Assembly (NCBI GenBank): GCA_016933695.1
Contig: JAFGAL010000024.1
Span: 1 to 64,000 of the forward strand
Origin: Candidatus Zixiibacteriota bacterium
GTDB taxonomy: Bacteria > Zixibacteria > MSB-5A5 > GN15 > PGXB01
DNA length: 64,000 nucleotides
Direction of reading: 5' to 3'
Of the stretch, positions 25,626 through 34,418 are shown in pieces; the first letter of the stretch is position 1; each line of letters opens with the position of its first letter. Position numbers and translations under genes: made by a program. The notes under the pieces were generated by a model, which saw only the letters and a list, made by a program, of their open reading frames with translations, was not told the DNA's origin and searched no databases.

Positions 25626-28600
25626 CTATTTCCGCAAAGGTTCGCCGCAGGCATCAAGCCATTGTTCACAGGTACAATGGGCGGGACTGCCGACCGGATC
25701 CTGATAGATATTGGCGATCAGGTGCAGGATATCCAGTAAATTGACCGAGCAGTCGCAGTTGGGATCGCCGGAGCAGAGGGCATACGGTATTGGCGCCGGC
25801 CCCGCCGGTGATCCATAAATGTATTGAATGATAAACAAAATATCCAGCAGGTTGTAGGCCCCGTCGTTATTGGCATCTCCAGGAGTACAATCGCATGCGC
25901 CGCTTTCCTGGGTAATCACCAGGGCATACTCAACCATCACGACAATCTGCCCGCCGATGTACGGTCCGGTCGGTATATCCTGATGATACCAGTTTTGACT
26001 GGCGAAATTGACCAGTGAGGTCCAGTCGTTGGGGTAGTCAGTCAGACGGGACGTTGCCGGCGTCGGGCAGGACAGCGTATAGGGTGCCATGTTGTATCGA
26101 TCGTGATGATGAGTGTCATGCGGACCGGATACGTAATAGGCATCATTGTGAACCGATGAACCATGGGTCAAGCAGTTTTTGTCGAAGAACGGGTCGGAGA
26201 TACAGACATCGGATTCTTCGGTGCAGACTCCGGCGCAAGTGACATAGTGGCCGCCCACGCGGGTGCATGAATCGGGAGGACTATCGAGTTCATAGAATCC
26301 CAGAAGCAGAATGACATCGCGGCTGGCCATGACGGAATCCTTGATGGTCTGGAAATCCGGACCCGCGACGATGGTCGACGAGTATTGATCGTCGAGTCCG
26401 GCTGATTTGGCCAGGCTGTCGAAGCCGTTTTGCAGATCGGCAAGGACGGTGCCGGGGCGCAGGTTATCGGTTTTGCACCACGTTTTCAGTTTCTGGATAA
26501 ACGGCATGACATTACAGGTATCATGATCATCCCATTCACCGGAGGTCGCCAGTGATTGCACCAGCGGGTATCCGTCGTTCGGGGACGGAGAGCCGCCATC
26601 GGGATAAAATGGCCTGGGATCGACCGGCGACGGTTCGTTTTTGGAATCGAACCACCAGGCGCAATTGGCCAGGGCGACCGGTCCGCACCAGCTGTAAAAC
26701 CCGGTGTACGGGGATATCCAGGAATCCTGTTGCTGGTCGAAATCGGGAACGCCGTTGGGGGAGTAGTCATCGTACGATGATTTATAATATTCGCAGGTAT
26801 CCAGCGGCGGTTCCTCGGTCGGGCAAATGACGATGGCGTATTCGATGACCGCATAGGCCGAGTCGGGAGCAAATGAACACCCGGAGGGAACGTTGATTCT
26901 CTCGAAACTCATCCACATATATGTATTGGTGTAGTAATCGGTCAAATACCAGGCCCCGTCGAGAGCCGGGCATTGCGCCGATGTCAGCTGGCCAGCGGTG
27001 TACACCTCGTGGTGAATGTTGGCGGCGTCGTTCTGATCGGAGGGATTGGCCGGGCCGGGATTGACGGCGTATGGGATGTACGGATCGCACAGGCCGATAC
27101 GCTGATTGTCGGCGTTGACGCCGACCATGTTGACATAATGCGCGCCGAGATTACAGCAATTTGCGGGATCGGCGGCATAGAAGGTGAGATGCAGGATGAT
27201 ATTCTGGTTTTGGGTCAGCTGTTCGGACAGATATGTAAATGTCGGGAAATGCACCACGGTGTCGGTGAAATCATCACGAAGACCCTTATTGGTCAGCCAG
27301 GTATCGATGCCCGACTCCATTTCATATATCCAGGTTCCGTATTCATACAGGCCGGGCAGGGTCATGGTGTCATCGGTGGTCATGATCGACGCCAGATCCT
27401 CGATTAGCGGTTTGACATTACAGCTGTCGTGATCGTCCCACGCGCCGTAGGACTGCACCAATGGGTAATTGTCGTTGACCGTCCCGCCCGGATAGAAGGG
27501 CCGGGGATCGACCGGTGACGATTCGAATTTGGAATCGAACCACCACAGGCAGTTGGCCAGCGCGACCGGCCCGTCGTACGTCCAGCGGGTGTATCCGCGC
27601 CAGGAGCTGTCCTGAAGCATGCTGAAATCGGGCATGCCGGCGGGGCAGTAGTCGAGATAGCCCTGCTTGTAGTACAAGGTGTCGATAATGCCGGAAATGG
27701 AAATGGCCGCTTTGAGATTCGGTCGCGGGCCGATCATGTACCACGGCGGATTGAAACCACTGCCGTCCTGCGGCGTTCCGGTCAGCCGAAGCATTTGCAG
27801 AACCAATCCGGGGCCGATCGGTTGCATGATGCCATGGTACGCTTCGTTGACACTCGACATCAAGGCCACCGCGGAGGCGATATTGGGTGCGGCGCTGGAG
27901 GTTCCGGAGAACGTTCCGGTGTAATACAAACTGGAATCCGGGGTGCCTTCGTTGTACTTGGTGCCGTAGCCGGTGGTGACCACCAACTCGCCCCATCCCT
28001 GAAGATCGACCCGAAGCCCGTAGTTGGAAAACGGCATGCGGAACCGGTCGCCGGTTGTGCCGCCGAATGACGACGGGACACCGCCGGCGCCGACATAAAT
28101 GGCACCGGAATGATTGGCATAGACAAACGGCGCATGGCCCGTGTTATATATCGGGTTATCGAGATCCTGATAACCGTTTCCCGCGCACATGACCACGTGG
28201 ATGCCGTTACCGACCGCGGTGAGAACGAGGTTGTAGATTGACAGATCCCATTCCACCGGGACCAGACCGGTATCACTCGAGCCGGTGTAATTCGGTCCGG
28301 CGATTTGCTGTTCGATCAGCATGACATCGCCGGCACTCATATAGCCGTAACTCATGGCATAGGACATTGCCGTTCCCAGTCGCCAGACAGGGGTGTCGCC
28401 GGGGACGGTGGTTTTGAGATATACGGGGCAGACCGCGGCTCCCGATCCGTATGAAGCCCCGGTGGTTCCCCAGCCATTGTTGACGCTGACCAGTTCGCCC
28501 AGCACGGCGGTGCCGTGATTGTTGCCGGGATTGGTCGGGTAGGGATCCACGGCGATATACCCGGCCTGAATGTAGGTGCTGATCGTGGCCGGCAAATCCT

Positions 28601-29240
28601 GATGCGCGAGATTCCAGGAATACTCGAAATCATAGATGGTAACATAACTGCCTGATCCGCCGGGCAGAGTCCAGGCGTATTCGGCGTCGATGCCATCGGC
28701 GGCGGGATCAAGATAGCCCTGCGCGGATTCGAAACTTCCCGGGATCGGGGCGGGCATGGCCAGCGGCAGGGACGACGCGATTTCGACTTCCGTCAGGTCA
28801 TTAAGTTTGTTCATCCAGTCCTCGGCGCGGATGCCGTCAGGGACAGTCAGGATGAAAAAGGTATTCAAGTCGGCGATTTGGCGACGGTGAAATTGTTCGG
28901 CTTGTGAGCGCATCTCATCGAGCCGAACTTCATCGCCCTCGGTCAGGCGTTGCCAGCGGGCGCCATCGCGGGCAAGTTCATTGAGGACCGTTTCCGCCCG
29001 GGAAGATTTTAATGCGTCTCCGGTGCGGCTATATGGGTGACCGTTGGCGGTCAGACTGATGTCGAGGTCATCCCGGAATTTCACCTGAATATGGCGGCTG
29101 TCATATCCGGGCGGGACCGATGCCCGGTCCGGTTTAACCGGAAGGTTTCTCGGTTTCAGGTCGGCCGATGCCGACCCCGCGACAAATATTGTCAGGCAGA
29201 TACCGACAAGGATTTTGGCAAGTGCATGCGTACAGGTCAT
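25626..29240 (-). CDS. Giant secreted protease: S8 subtilisin, two C39-like domains, dockerin
   Basis: The roughly 1204-residue precursor has a signal peptide (MTCTHALAKILVGICL..SASA). A subtilisin domain has Asp204, His242 (HGTAVLG) and Ser448 (GTSSAAP), plus the oxyanion Asn in CAGNG. Two homologous domains follow (about residues 525-780 and 815-1120) with the pattern GPVALANCxWWFDSK. In the second, Cys852 (CGPVALAN) and His998 (GHYV) form a C39-like pair. In the first, the Cys is Asp556 although His701 remains. Paired dockerin-like repeats end the protein with extra Cys residues. The start at 29240 follows GGAGGGAGGG; the longer in-frame start at 29327 would hide the signal. It is probably an extracellular protein-degrading enzyme or toxin. 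Confidence 0.85.
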   Translation of the reverse strand: MTCTHALAKILVGICLTIFVAGSASADLKPRNLPVKPDRASVPPGYDSRHIQVKFRDDLDISLTANGHPYSRTGDALKSSRAETVLNELARDGARWQRLTEGDEVRLDEMRSQAEQFHRRQIADLNTFFILTVPDGIRAEDWMNKLNDLTEVEIASSLPLAMPAPIPGSFESAQGYLDPAADGIDAEYAWTLPGGSGSYVTIYDFEYSWNLAHQDLPATISTYIQAGYIAVDPYPTNPGNNHGTAVLGELVSVNNGWGTTGASYGSGAAVCPVYLKTTVPGDTPVWRLGTAMSYAMSYGYMSAGDVMLIEQQIAGPNYTGSSDTGLVPVEWDLSIYNLVLTAVGNGIHVVMCAGNGYQDLDNPIYNTGHAPFVYANHSGAIYVGAGGVPSSFGGTTGDRFRMPFSNYGLRVDLQGWGELVVTTGYGTKYNEGTPDSSLYYTGTFSGTSSAAPNIASAVALMSSVNEAYHGIMQPIGPGLVLQMLRLTGTPQDGSGFNPPWYMIGPRPNLKAAISISGIIDTLYYKQGYLDYCPAGMPDFSMLQDSSWRGYTRWTYDGPVALANCLWWFDSKFESSPVDPRPFYPGGTVNDNYPLVQSYGAWDDHDSCNVKPLIEDLASIMTTDDTMTLPGLYEYGTWIYEMESGIDTWLTNKGLRDDFTDTVVHFPTFTYLSEQLTQNQNIILHLTFYAADPANCCNLGAHYVNMVGVNADNQRIGLCDPYIPYAVNPGPANPSDQNDAANIHHEVYTAGQLTSAQCPALDGAWYLTDYYTNTYMWMSFERINVPSGCSFAPDSAYAVIEYAIVICPTEEPPLDTCEYYKSSYDDYSPNGVPDFDQQQDSWISPYTGFYSWCGPVALANCAWWFDSKNEPSPVDPRPFYPDGGSPSPNDGYPLVQSLATSGEWDDHDTCNVMPFIQKLKTWCKTDNLRPGTVLADLQNGFDSLAKSAGLDDQYSSTIVAGPDFQTIKDSVMASRDVILLLGFYELDSPPDSCTRVGGHYVTCAGVCTEESDVCISDPFFDKNCLTHGSSVHNDAYYVSGPHDTHHHDRYNMAPYTLSCPTPATSRLTDYPNDWTSLVNFASQNWYHQDIPTGPYIGGQIVVMVEYALVITQESGACDCTPGDANNDGAYNLLDILFIIQYIYGSPAGPAPIPYALCSGDPNCDCSVNLLDILHLIANIYQDPVGSPAHCTCEQWLDACGEPLRK

Positions 29241-29434
29241 GGCCGACCCTCCCTCCAAGCGATTTGATGGACATATTACCGGCGGCGGATACGAAAACAA
29301 ACGTGCGAATGTGTCAGATATTATCAAACTGCAAGAAAGAACCGCTCCCCGGTAAGACTTTCTTACCAGTAATATATCGGCAAATCGGCGCAGGTCAAGA
29401 GGTTATTGGCGTAACACTGCGGCTGACAGACCAA

Positions 29435-31078
29435 TTATTCCATGATGGTGTCCTTGTCGCCCCCGATTTCCTTGAGTTTGCGCCAGAGGGTGGAGGTGCT
29501 GATGCCGAGTGCTTTTGCCGCTTTGGAGCGATTCCCCCCGGTACATTTTAACACTGTTTGGATGTGATCCCGCTCGACATCGGTCAGGGTGCGGCTGAGC
29601 GGATCGCCGACTGCGGCGTGCGAGGCGACGGCATGCATGATTTCCGGGGGAAGGTTTTCCGGGAGAACGATCCCGTCCTGACTGAGAACGGAGGCACGTT
29701 CAAGTGCGTTGTCCAACTCACGGACGTTTCCCGGCCAGTGGTAGACCTGCAGGTAATCGACACAGGTGGCGTCGATTCTGAGTTTGGGAATATTCAGTTT
29801 TTTGGTCAGGCGGTCGATCAGGTATCGGGCCAGGGGGAGAATATCCTCGGTACGTTCCCGAAGCGGTGGGACTTCGATTTCAATCACGCGCAGGCGAAAC
29901 AGTAAATCCTCGCGGAATTTTTCTTCGGCGACCGCTTTGGGCAGGTCGCGATTGGTGGCGGCGATAACGCGCACGTCGATTTTCAGCGGTTCGCCTTCGC
30001 CGACGCGGGTGATTTCCTTTTCCTGCAGAACGCGGAGGATTTTCAACTGCGTGTTTTGCGAGATGTCACCGATTTCATCGAGGAATATGGTCCCGTGGTT
30101 GGCCTGCTCGACCAGTCCGGTGCGATCGCGGGTGGCGCCGGTGAAGGAGCCCGCCTTGTGGCCAAACAGTTCGCTTTCCAGCAGGGTTTCGGGAAGAGCG
30201 CCGCAGTTGACCACCACAAACGGTCCTTTGGCACGATGCGAATGGCGGTGAATATAGCGCGCGACCACTTCCTTGCCCACACCGGTTTCTCCGGTGATCA
30301 GCACCGATGAATCGAACTGTGCCACGCGCGAGGCGAGCTGCATAATGCGCCGGTAGGAGGCGCTTTTCACTTCGGCGAAGAACGGATCACCGGCATCGTG
30401 TATCAATTCCAGTTCCCGCCGATGCCGTGCGAGTTCATGAGTTTTATGGCGAAGTTCCTGGGTCAGTCGTTCGACGCTACCCTTGATATCTTCCGCTTCG
30501 AAAAACGGCAGATGCTCTTTGAGGCGTTCATCCCAGGAGTCAGCATCCTTGCCGACAAAGACGCAATAGCCGTCGCCGCTCGCCTCGCACCGCTCTTCGA
30601 TAAAATACACGCTTTTGCCCAGGCAATACGAAGCGTAGCCGCTCATGTATCCGGCGAGTTTCCAGCAGGAGGGGCGATTAGCGCGTCCGATAATGCTGAG
30701 ATGTTCTTCAGCCTCGCAGGAATTGTGCAGATAAACCTGCATGTCGAAGGTTTTGGCGTCGAAATCGACAGCAAGTGATTTCACTGAGACGCGTCCCACG
30801 CCGGACATGGTATGCAGTTTGGGACCGGCCTTGATCCATTCCATTTTGTCTTTCCATTGGAAGATGCGTTTCATTGTGGCGGCGTCGGCCTGTCCCCAGA
30901 AAAAGCCGAAACGGGTCAACATGCGGCGCGCGCGATCTTTGCCGGCCATATCGATAAGGTCTTTACGGAATTGCGCAAAGGCGTGGGTGGCGTGTAAAAC
31001 CAGCCGTCGCCCGTGCACATGGATATATCCTTCGCTTATATCAAACAACTCATTGAGGTTCAAAAAATCCGCCTGCAT
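29435..31078 (-). CDS. V4R-domain sigma-54-dependent activator (XylR/DmpR-like)
   Basis: The 547-residue protein has an N-terminal sensor of XylR_N and V4R types. The second includes ASYCLGKSVYFIEERCEASGDG, a Cys-containing ligand pocket. A coiled linker follows, then an AAA+ domain (GETGVGKEVVARYIH P-loop, ELFGHKAGSFTGA sigma-54 loop with GAFTGA-like GSFTGA). A Fis-type helix-turn-helix ends it (GNRSKAAKALGISTSTLWRKL). V4R sensors bind small, usually aromatic or hydrophobic molecules, or sense redox. The start at 31078 follows AAAGGA and lies downstream of the promoter. Its target sigma-54 promoters are not evident in the window. Confidence 0.93.
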   Translation of the reverse strand: MQADFLNLNELFDISEGYIHVHGRRLVLHATHAFAQFRKDLIDMAGKDRARRMLTRFGFFWGQADAATMKRIFQWKDKMEWIKAGPKLHTMSGVGRVSVKSLAVDFDAKTFDMQVYLHNSCEAEEHLSIIGRANRPSCWKLAGYMSGYASYCLGKSVYFIEERCEASGDGYCVFVGKDADSWDERLKEHLPFFEAEDIKGSVERLTQELRHKTHELARHRRELELIHDAGDPFFAEVKSASYRRIMQLASRVAQFDSSVLITGETGVGKEVVARYIHRHSHRAKGPFVVVNCGALPETLLESELFGHKAGSFTGATRDRTGLVEQANHGTIFLDEIGDISQNTQLKILRVLQEKEITRVGEGEPLKIDVRVIAATNRDLPKAVAEEKFREDLLFRLRVIEIEVPPLRERTEDILPLARYLIDRLTKKLNIPKLRIDATCVDYLQVYHWPGNVRELDNALERASVLSQDGIVLPENLPPEIMHAVASHAAVGDPLSRTLTDVERDHIQTVLKCTGGNRSKAAKALGISTSTLWRKLKEIGGDKDTIME

Positions 31079-31114
31079 ACAACATGTCCTTTCAATATGA
31101 AATAGCGACATTTC

Positions 31115-31142
31115 AGAATAAAACATTAGTCGAAATTGTCAA
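31115..31142 (-). promoter_or_regulatory. Promoter of the sigma-54 activator gene
   Basis: On the minus strand, TTGACA (31137-31142), a 16-base spacer and TATTCT (31115-31120) are present. The transcript would begin near 31108. This argues against an in-frame start codon at 31126 and supports initiation at 31078. Confidence 0.6.
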
Positions 31143-31377
31143 GGTTTTTGTTATTGATTTATTATGTTGTGTTACAATTGGTTGTGTATTTTGTGCGAGT
31201 GGGCATAAATCTTGTTATACGAAGATTCAAGTCACATCGGGCAGAAGTCGGAGACAAGTTATTCAGCCTTGTTCCGGGTGATCCCGAGGGGTGAGCCTGT
31301 TCAGGGGTTGTCGCAGTGGGGTGCGTGTAACAGGCCGCCCGGCGATACCGTGTTTTTGATAGATTAATAGGTGCTGC

Positions 31378-31434
31378 ATTCTCGGTCTGCTTCGCAACAT
31401 GTCCCTCCGAGCGATCCGCTGGCAGACCGAGAAT
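31378..31434. repeat. 13-bp perfect inverted repeat with 31-base loop
   Basis: ATTCTCGGTCTGC (31378-31390) and GCAGACCGAGAAT (31422-31434) are perfect reverse complements. About ten bases later the plus strand has CCCCTTTTTT. The stem may therefore end an unrecognised RNA, but no gene precedes it. Confidence 0.75.
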
Positions 31435-31608
31435 CTTAATTACCCCTTTTTTAATATTTCTCCAGACCGAATGAGTCGATAATACTGTACATTATTGTCT
31501 ATGTAAAAAATGAGTCATTCCTGTTCGATTGGCGGGATATCTTCTCACCGCAAGTACACATTTACATCGATATCGTTGTTTCTCTGCGTAAAAACGGTCA
31601 CTTTATAA

Positions 31609-31638
31609 TTGACAAGCTGGGGTGATGATATCTATAAT
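31609..31638 (+). promoter_or_regulatory. Promoter of the multiheme cytochrome operon
   Basis: TTGACA (31609-31614), an 18-base spacer and TATAAT (31633-31638) make a consensus-quality promoter. The start is expected near 31645, about 70 bases before the first ATG. Confidence 0.75.
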
Positions 31639-31714
31639 GACATACGGGTAACTGATTTCCCCTCGGGGAGACATCACGAACACAACCGAACCATTATAGA
31701 GAAGAGGGCTTACC

Positions 31715-33115
31715 ATGCACAGCAGGCAGGATGCAAAGCGCATTTACGGAGGAACCGCTCGCACCCGGCGGGCGCTGGTATGGGCGGCACCGATGCTGGT
31801 TGTCGCGGCGGCGGCATTGACGGCAATAGGGGCCGCGGGCGATGCCGCGCTGGGGACGCGGTCGTACGACGATTACGATACACCGGAGTATTGCGGCACG
31901 TCGTGTCATGTCGATATCTATCGCCAATGGCGTCAGTCGATGATGTCGGAGGCGTTCACGCATCACTGGGATGAGATCGAGTATTTCGATCTGGCGGTGC
32001 CGCACGCCGAGCGTGACGAGAACGTGGCCGAGGTCAAAGCCGGCTGTAACGGCTGTCACACGCCGCTGGCGTTTCTGGCGGGCGATGTCGTTCCGAAGCG
32101 GCCGTCGGAAAACACGCGCGCCAATGAAAGTGTGTCGTGTGAAGTCTGCCACACGGTGGTCGGCTTCGAGGGGGACACGCCGTTTAATTTCAACTGGATA
32201 TCCGAACCGGGCGACAACAAACAGGGGCCGCGTTCCACCGGAGAGTCGCCAGCGCATGAGATGGTCAAATCCGAGTTTCTCGGGACCGCCGAATTTTGCG
32301 GGACGTGTCACAATGAGAAAAGCCCTTACGGGGCGTGGGTGAAATCGACGCATCTGGAGTGGAAGGAAGGTCCCTATGCGGCGCAGGGTGTGATTTGCCA
32401 TGATTGCCATATGACCTATGCTCCGGCGCAAACGGCGTCGATGGGTCCGGTGCATCCCGACGCGCGTCAGCATCTGTTCCATGGCGGTCACGACAAGGGC
32501 AAGGTGCGCGGGACGGTTGAACTTCGCATTCACCCCGATATCATCGAAGCCGAACCGGGCGAACCGGTAAAATTCACCTGTGCGCTGTTCAATCAGAAAA
32601 CCGGGCATAATTTCCCGACCGGGTCGGTCGAGGATCGTTTGCTCTGGTTGCATGTGGAGGCGGTTGATGCTGTCGGGAAGGTGTATCATCTGCCGGTCGA
32701 TCCGAAAGGATTCGAGGGTGAGGAGTACACCATCGCCGCCAACGTGCTGGCGTATCAGGACATGGGCATTGCGCGGGATAAACCCGATTTCGCGGGAGTG
32801 CAACGCGACGGTATCCCGGTGGGTGACCGGATTTATCGCCAGGCGTATCTCGATCCGCAGGGACGGATGACGATCCAGCAGTGGAATACCAAATCATTCG
32901 CCGTGGATTATCGCCTGGGGCCGCGCGAGACCAAGCTGGAGACGTTCACGTTCACTTTGCCGGATGATGTGGCACCGGGTGAATTGACGGTTACCGCCAC
33001 GCTGAACTATCAACTGCTGGTGAAACCGGTGGCGGATTTCTTGCATGTTCCCGAAGAGGAATCGGCCGTAACCGTGGTGAACACGCATGCCACGTCGATA
33101 ACCGTATTGCCATAG
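31715..33115 (+). CDS. Multiheme c-type cytochrome, five haem motifs including CX3CH
   Basis: The 466-residue exported protein has an N-terminal membrane anchor or signal (residues 20-42). Four canonical haem motifs are at residues 111 (CNGCH), 142 (CEVCH), 195 (CGTCH) and 228 (CHDCH). A fifth is CX3CH at 60-65 (CGTSCH), which has one extra residue. The spacing resembles cytochrome c554-type proteins. The C-terminal 200 residues lack haem motifs and look like a beta-sandwich. It lies nine bases upstream of a cytochrome-porin gene, so the two likely form an electron conduit. Electron donor and acceptor are unknown. Confidence 0.85.
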   Translation: MHSRQDAKRIYGGTARTRRALVWAAPMLVVAAAALTAIGAAGDAALGTRSYDDYDTPEYCGTSCHVDIYRQWRQSMMSEAFTHHWDEIEYFDLAVPHAERDENVAEVKAGCNGCHTPLAFLAGDVVPKRPSENTRANESVSCEVCHTVVGFEGDTPFNFNWISEPGDNKQGPRSTGESPAHEMVKSEFLGTAEFCGTCHNEKSPYGAWVKSTHLEWKEGPYAAQGVICHDCHMTYAPAQTASMGPVHPDARQHLFHGGHDKGKVRGTVELRIHPDIIEAEPGEPVKFTCALFNQKTGHNFPTGSVEDRLLWLHVEAVDAVGKVYHLPVDPKGFEGEEYTIAANVLAYQDMGIARDKPDFAGVQRDGIPVGDRIYRQAYLDPQGRMTIQQWNTKSFAVDYRLGPRETKLETFTFTLPDDVAPGELTVTATLNYQLLVKPVADFLHVPEEESAVTVVNTHATSITVLP

Positions 33116-33124
33116 GAGGAACCG

Positions 33125-34300
33125 ATGCGAAAAATACTGATTGCGATTTTGGGAGTCTATATTCTGGTGCTGTCGCTGGCGTGGGTGATTCAGACGGATA
33201 CGGCCAATGCGGTTCCGGCTTTTGCCCGAAAGTACAACATGTCCTGCACCACCTGTCATGCGCCGTTTCCGCGGCTGAAGGCGTATGGGGATGAATTCGC
33301 CGGCAACGGATTTGTGCTGAAGGATCAGGACGCTCCGCGCTACTTTGTCGGCACCGGTGATGAACACCTCGATTTGATCCGCGACTTTCCGATTGCGGCG
33401 CGGTTCGAGGGTTTTATCAAGCATGAGACCGTTACCGATCGGGAAGCGGATTTTACGTCGCCGTACAATCTGAAACTCATTTCCGGCGGCGCTCTGACCA
33501 AGGATATCGCGTACTACTTTTACTTTTTCCTGAGTGAACGCGGTGAAGTGGCCGGAATCGAGGATGCCTATATCATGTTCAACAACCTGTTCAATAGCGA
33601 GTTGGACGTGTATCTCGGGCAGTTTCAGGTTTCCGATCCGCTGTTCAAGCGCGAGGTTCGTCTCAGTTATGAAGACTACCTGATCTATAAAACCAAGGTC
33701 GGCGAGTCCGGAGTCAATCTGGCGTATGATCGCGGGGCCATGCTGACGTACGGTTTCCCCGGCGGGACCGATATTATCGTGGAGATTCTCAACGGGAACG
33801 GGATCGGCGAGGCCGATGATTTCCGGGTGTATGACAATGACAAGTACAAGAATTTCGCGGGGCGGATATCGCAGGATATCGGGGATTACCTTCGCATCGG
33901 CGGATTCGGTTACTTCGGCAAGGAAAAAAGCGATTATACCAATGAAATCTGGATGGCGGGCGGCGATATGACCGCCGGCAATGACAAGGTCGAGCTGAAC
34001 GTGCAGTATCTTGAACGCCGCGACGACAATCCGGAATTCGCCGAGGTGAAGCCGTCGGAGGTCGAAACGCGCGGCGGGCTGGCGGAGTTGATTGTCATGC
34101 CCGACGGTGAGCGAAGCCGCTGGTATGCGGTGGCGTTGTACAACAAGGTCGATTCCGATATCGACGACAATGACTATGAGAGTATTACCGCCCATGTCGG
34201 ACACGTTTTGCGCACCAATATCCGTTTGATACTGGAAGACACCTACGATATCGAAAATGAAGAAAACCGCGCGGTGGTGGGATTCGTGGTCGGATTCTAA
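33125..34300 (+). CDS. Cyc2-like fused cytochrome-porin
   Basis: The 391-residue protein has a signal peptide ending ANA near residue 33. The mature protein begins VPAFARKYNMSCTTCH, a haem motif followed by FPRLKAYGDEF. This order, haem motif then (F)P-x-L-x-x-F/Y-G, is characteristic of Cyc2, the outer-membrane fused cytochrome-porin of iron oxidisers. The rest is a beta-barrel-type sequence with alternating hydrophobic residues and ends in a Phe-terminated strand (VVGFVVGF). It would carry electrons across the outer membrane. The direction and partner are inference; iron oxidation is not demonstrated. GGAGG lies seven bases before the start. Confidence 0.75.
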   Translation: MRKILIAILGVYILVLSLAWVIQTDTANAVPAFARKYNMSCTTCHAPFPRLKAYGDEFAGNGFVLKDQDAPRYFVGTGDEHLDLIRDFPIAARFEGFIKHETVTDREADFTSPYNLKLISGGALTKDIAYYFYFFLSERGEVAGIEDAYIMFNNLFNSELDVYLGQFQVSDPLFKREVRLSYEDYLIYKTKVGESGVNLAYDRGAMLTYGFPGGTDIIVEILNGNGIGEADDFRVYDNDKYKNFAGRISQDIGDYLRIGGFGYFGKEKSDYTNEIWMAGGDMTAGNDKVELNVQYLERRDDNPEFAEVKPSEVETRGGLAELIVMPDGERSRWYAVALYNKVDSDIDDNDYESITAHVGHVLRTNIRLILEDTYDIENEENRAVVGFVVGF

Positions 34301-34323
34301 GACGGATTATGATGTGAACATGA

Positions 34324-34349
34324 AAGGGCGGTCATGACGGATCGCCCTT
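34324..34349 (+). terminator. Probable terminator of the cytochrome operon
   Basis: AAGGGCG (34324-34330) and CGCCCTT (34343-34349) form a 7-bp stem, but the T-run after it is short and interrupted. Moderate confidence. Confidence 0.5.
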
Positions 34350-34418
34350 ATTCATATGCCGATTGGGTGTGGTGGCGTATAATTACACCATATGAAATAT
34401 ACAAAGGAAGGATAAGCC

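Larger units (their letters stand above)
31143..31714. other. Long intergenic stretch between activator and multiheme operon
   Basis: No gene is supported. It contains the 13-bp inverted repeat at 31378-31434 and the multiheme promoter at 31609-31638. No sigma-54 -24/-12 element (TGGC-N8-TTGC) was found. The middle (31200-31450) is GC-rich compared with its flanks and could encode a structured RNA. Confidence 0.5.

Noticed and set aside
31143-31714. Search for a sigma-54 promoter before the multiheme operon as target of the neighbouring activator
   Set aside because: No GG-N10-GC element of adequate quality was found; a good housekeeping promoter explains transcription.
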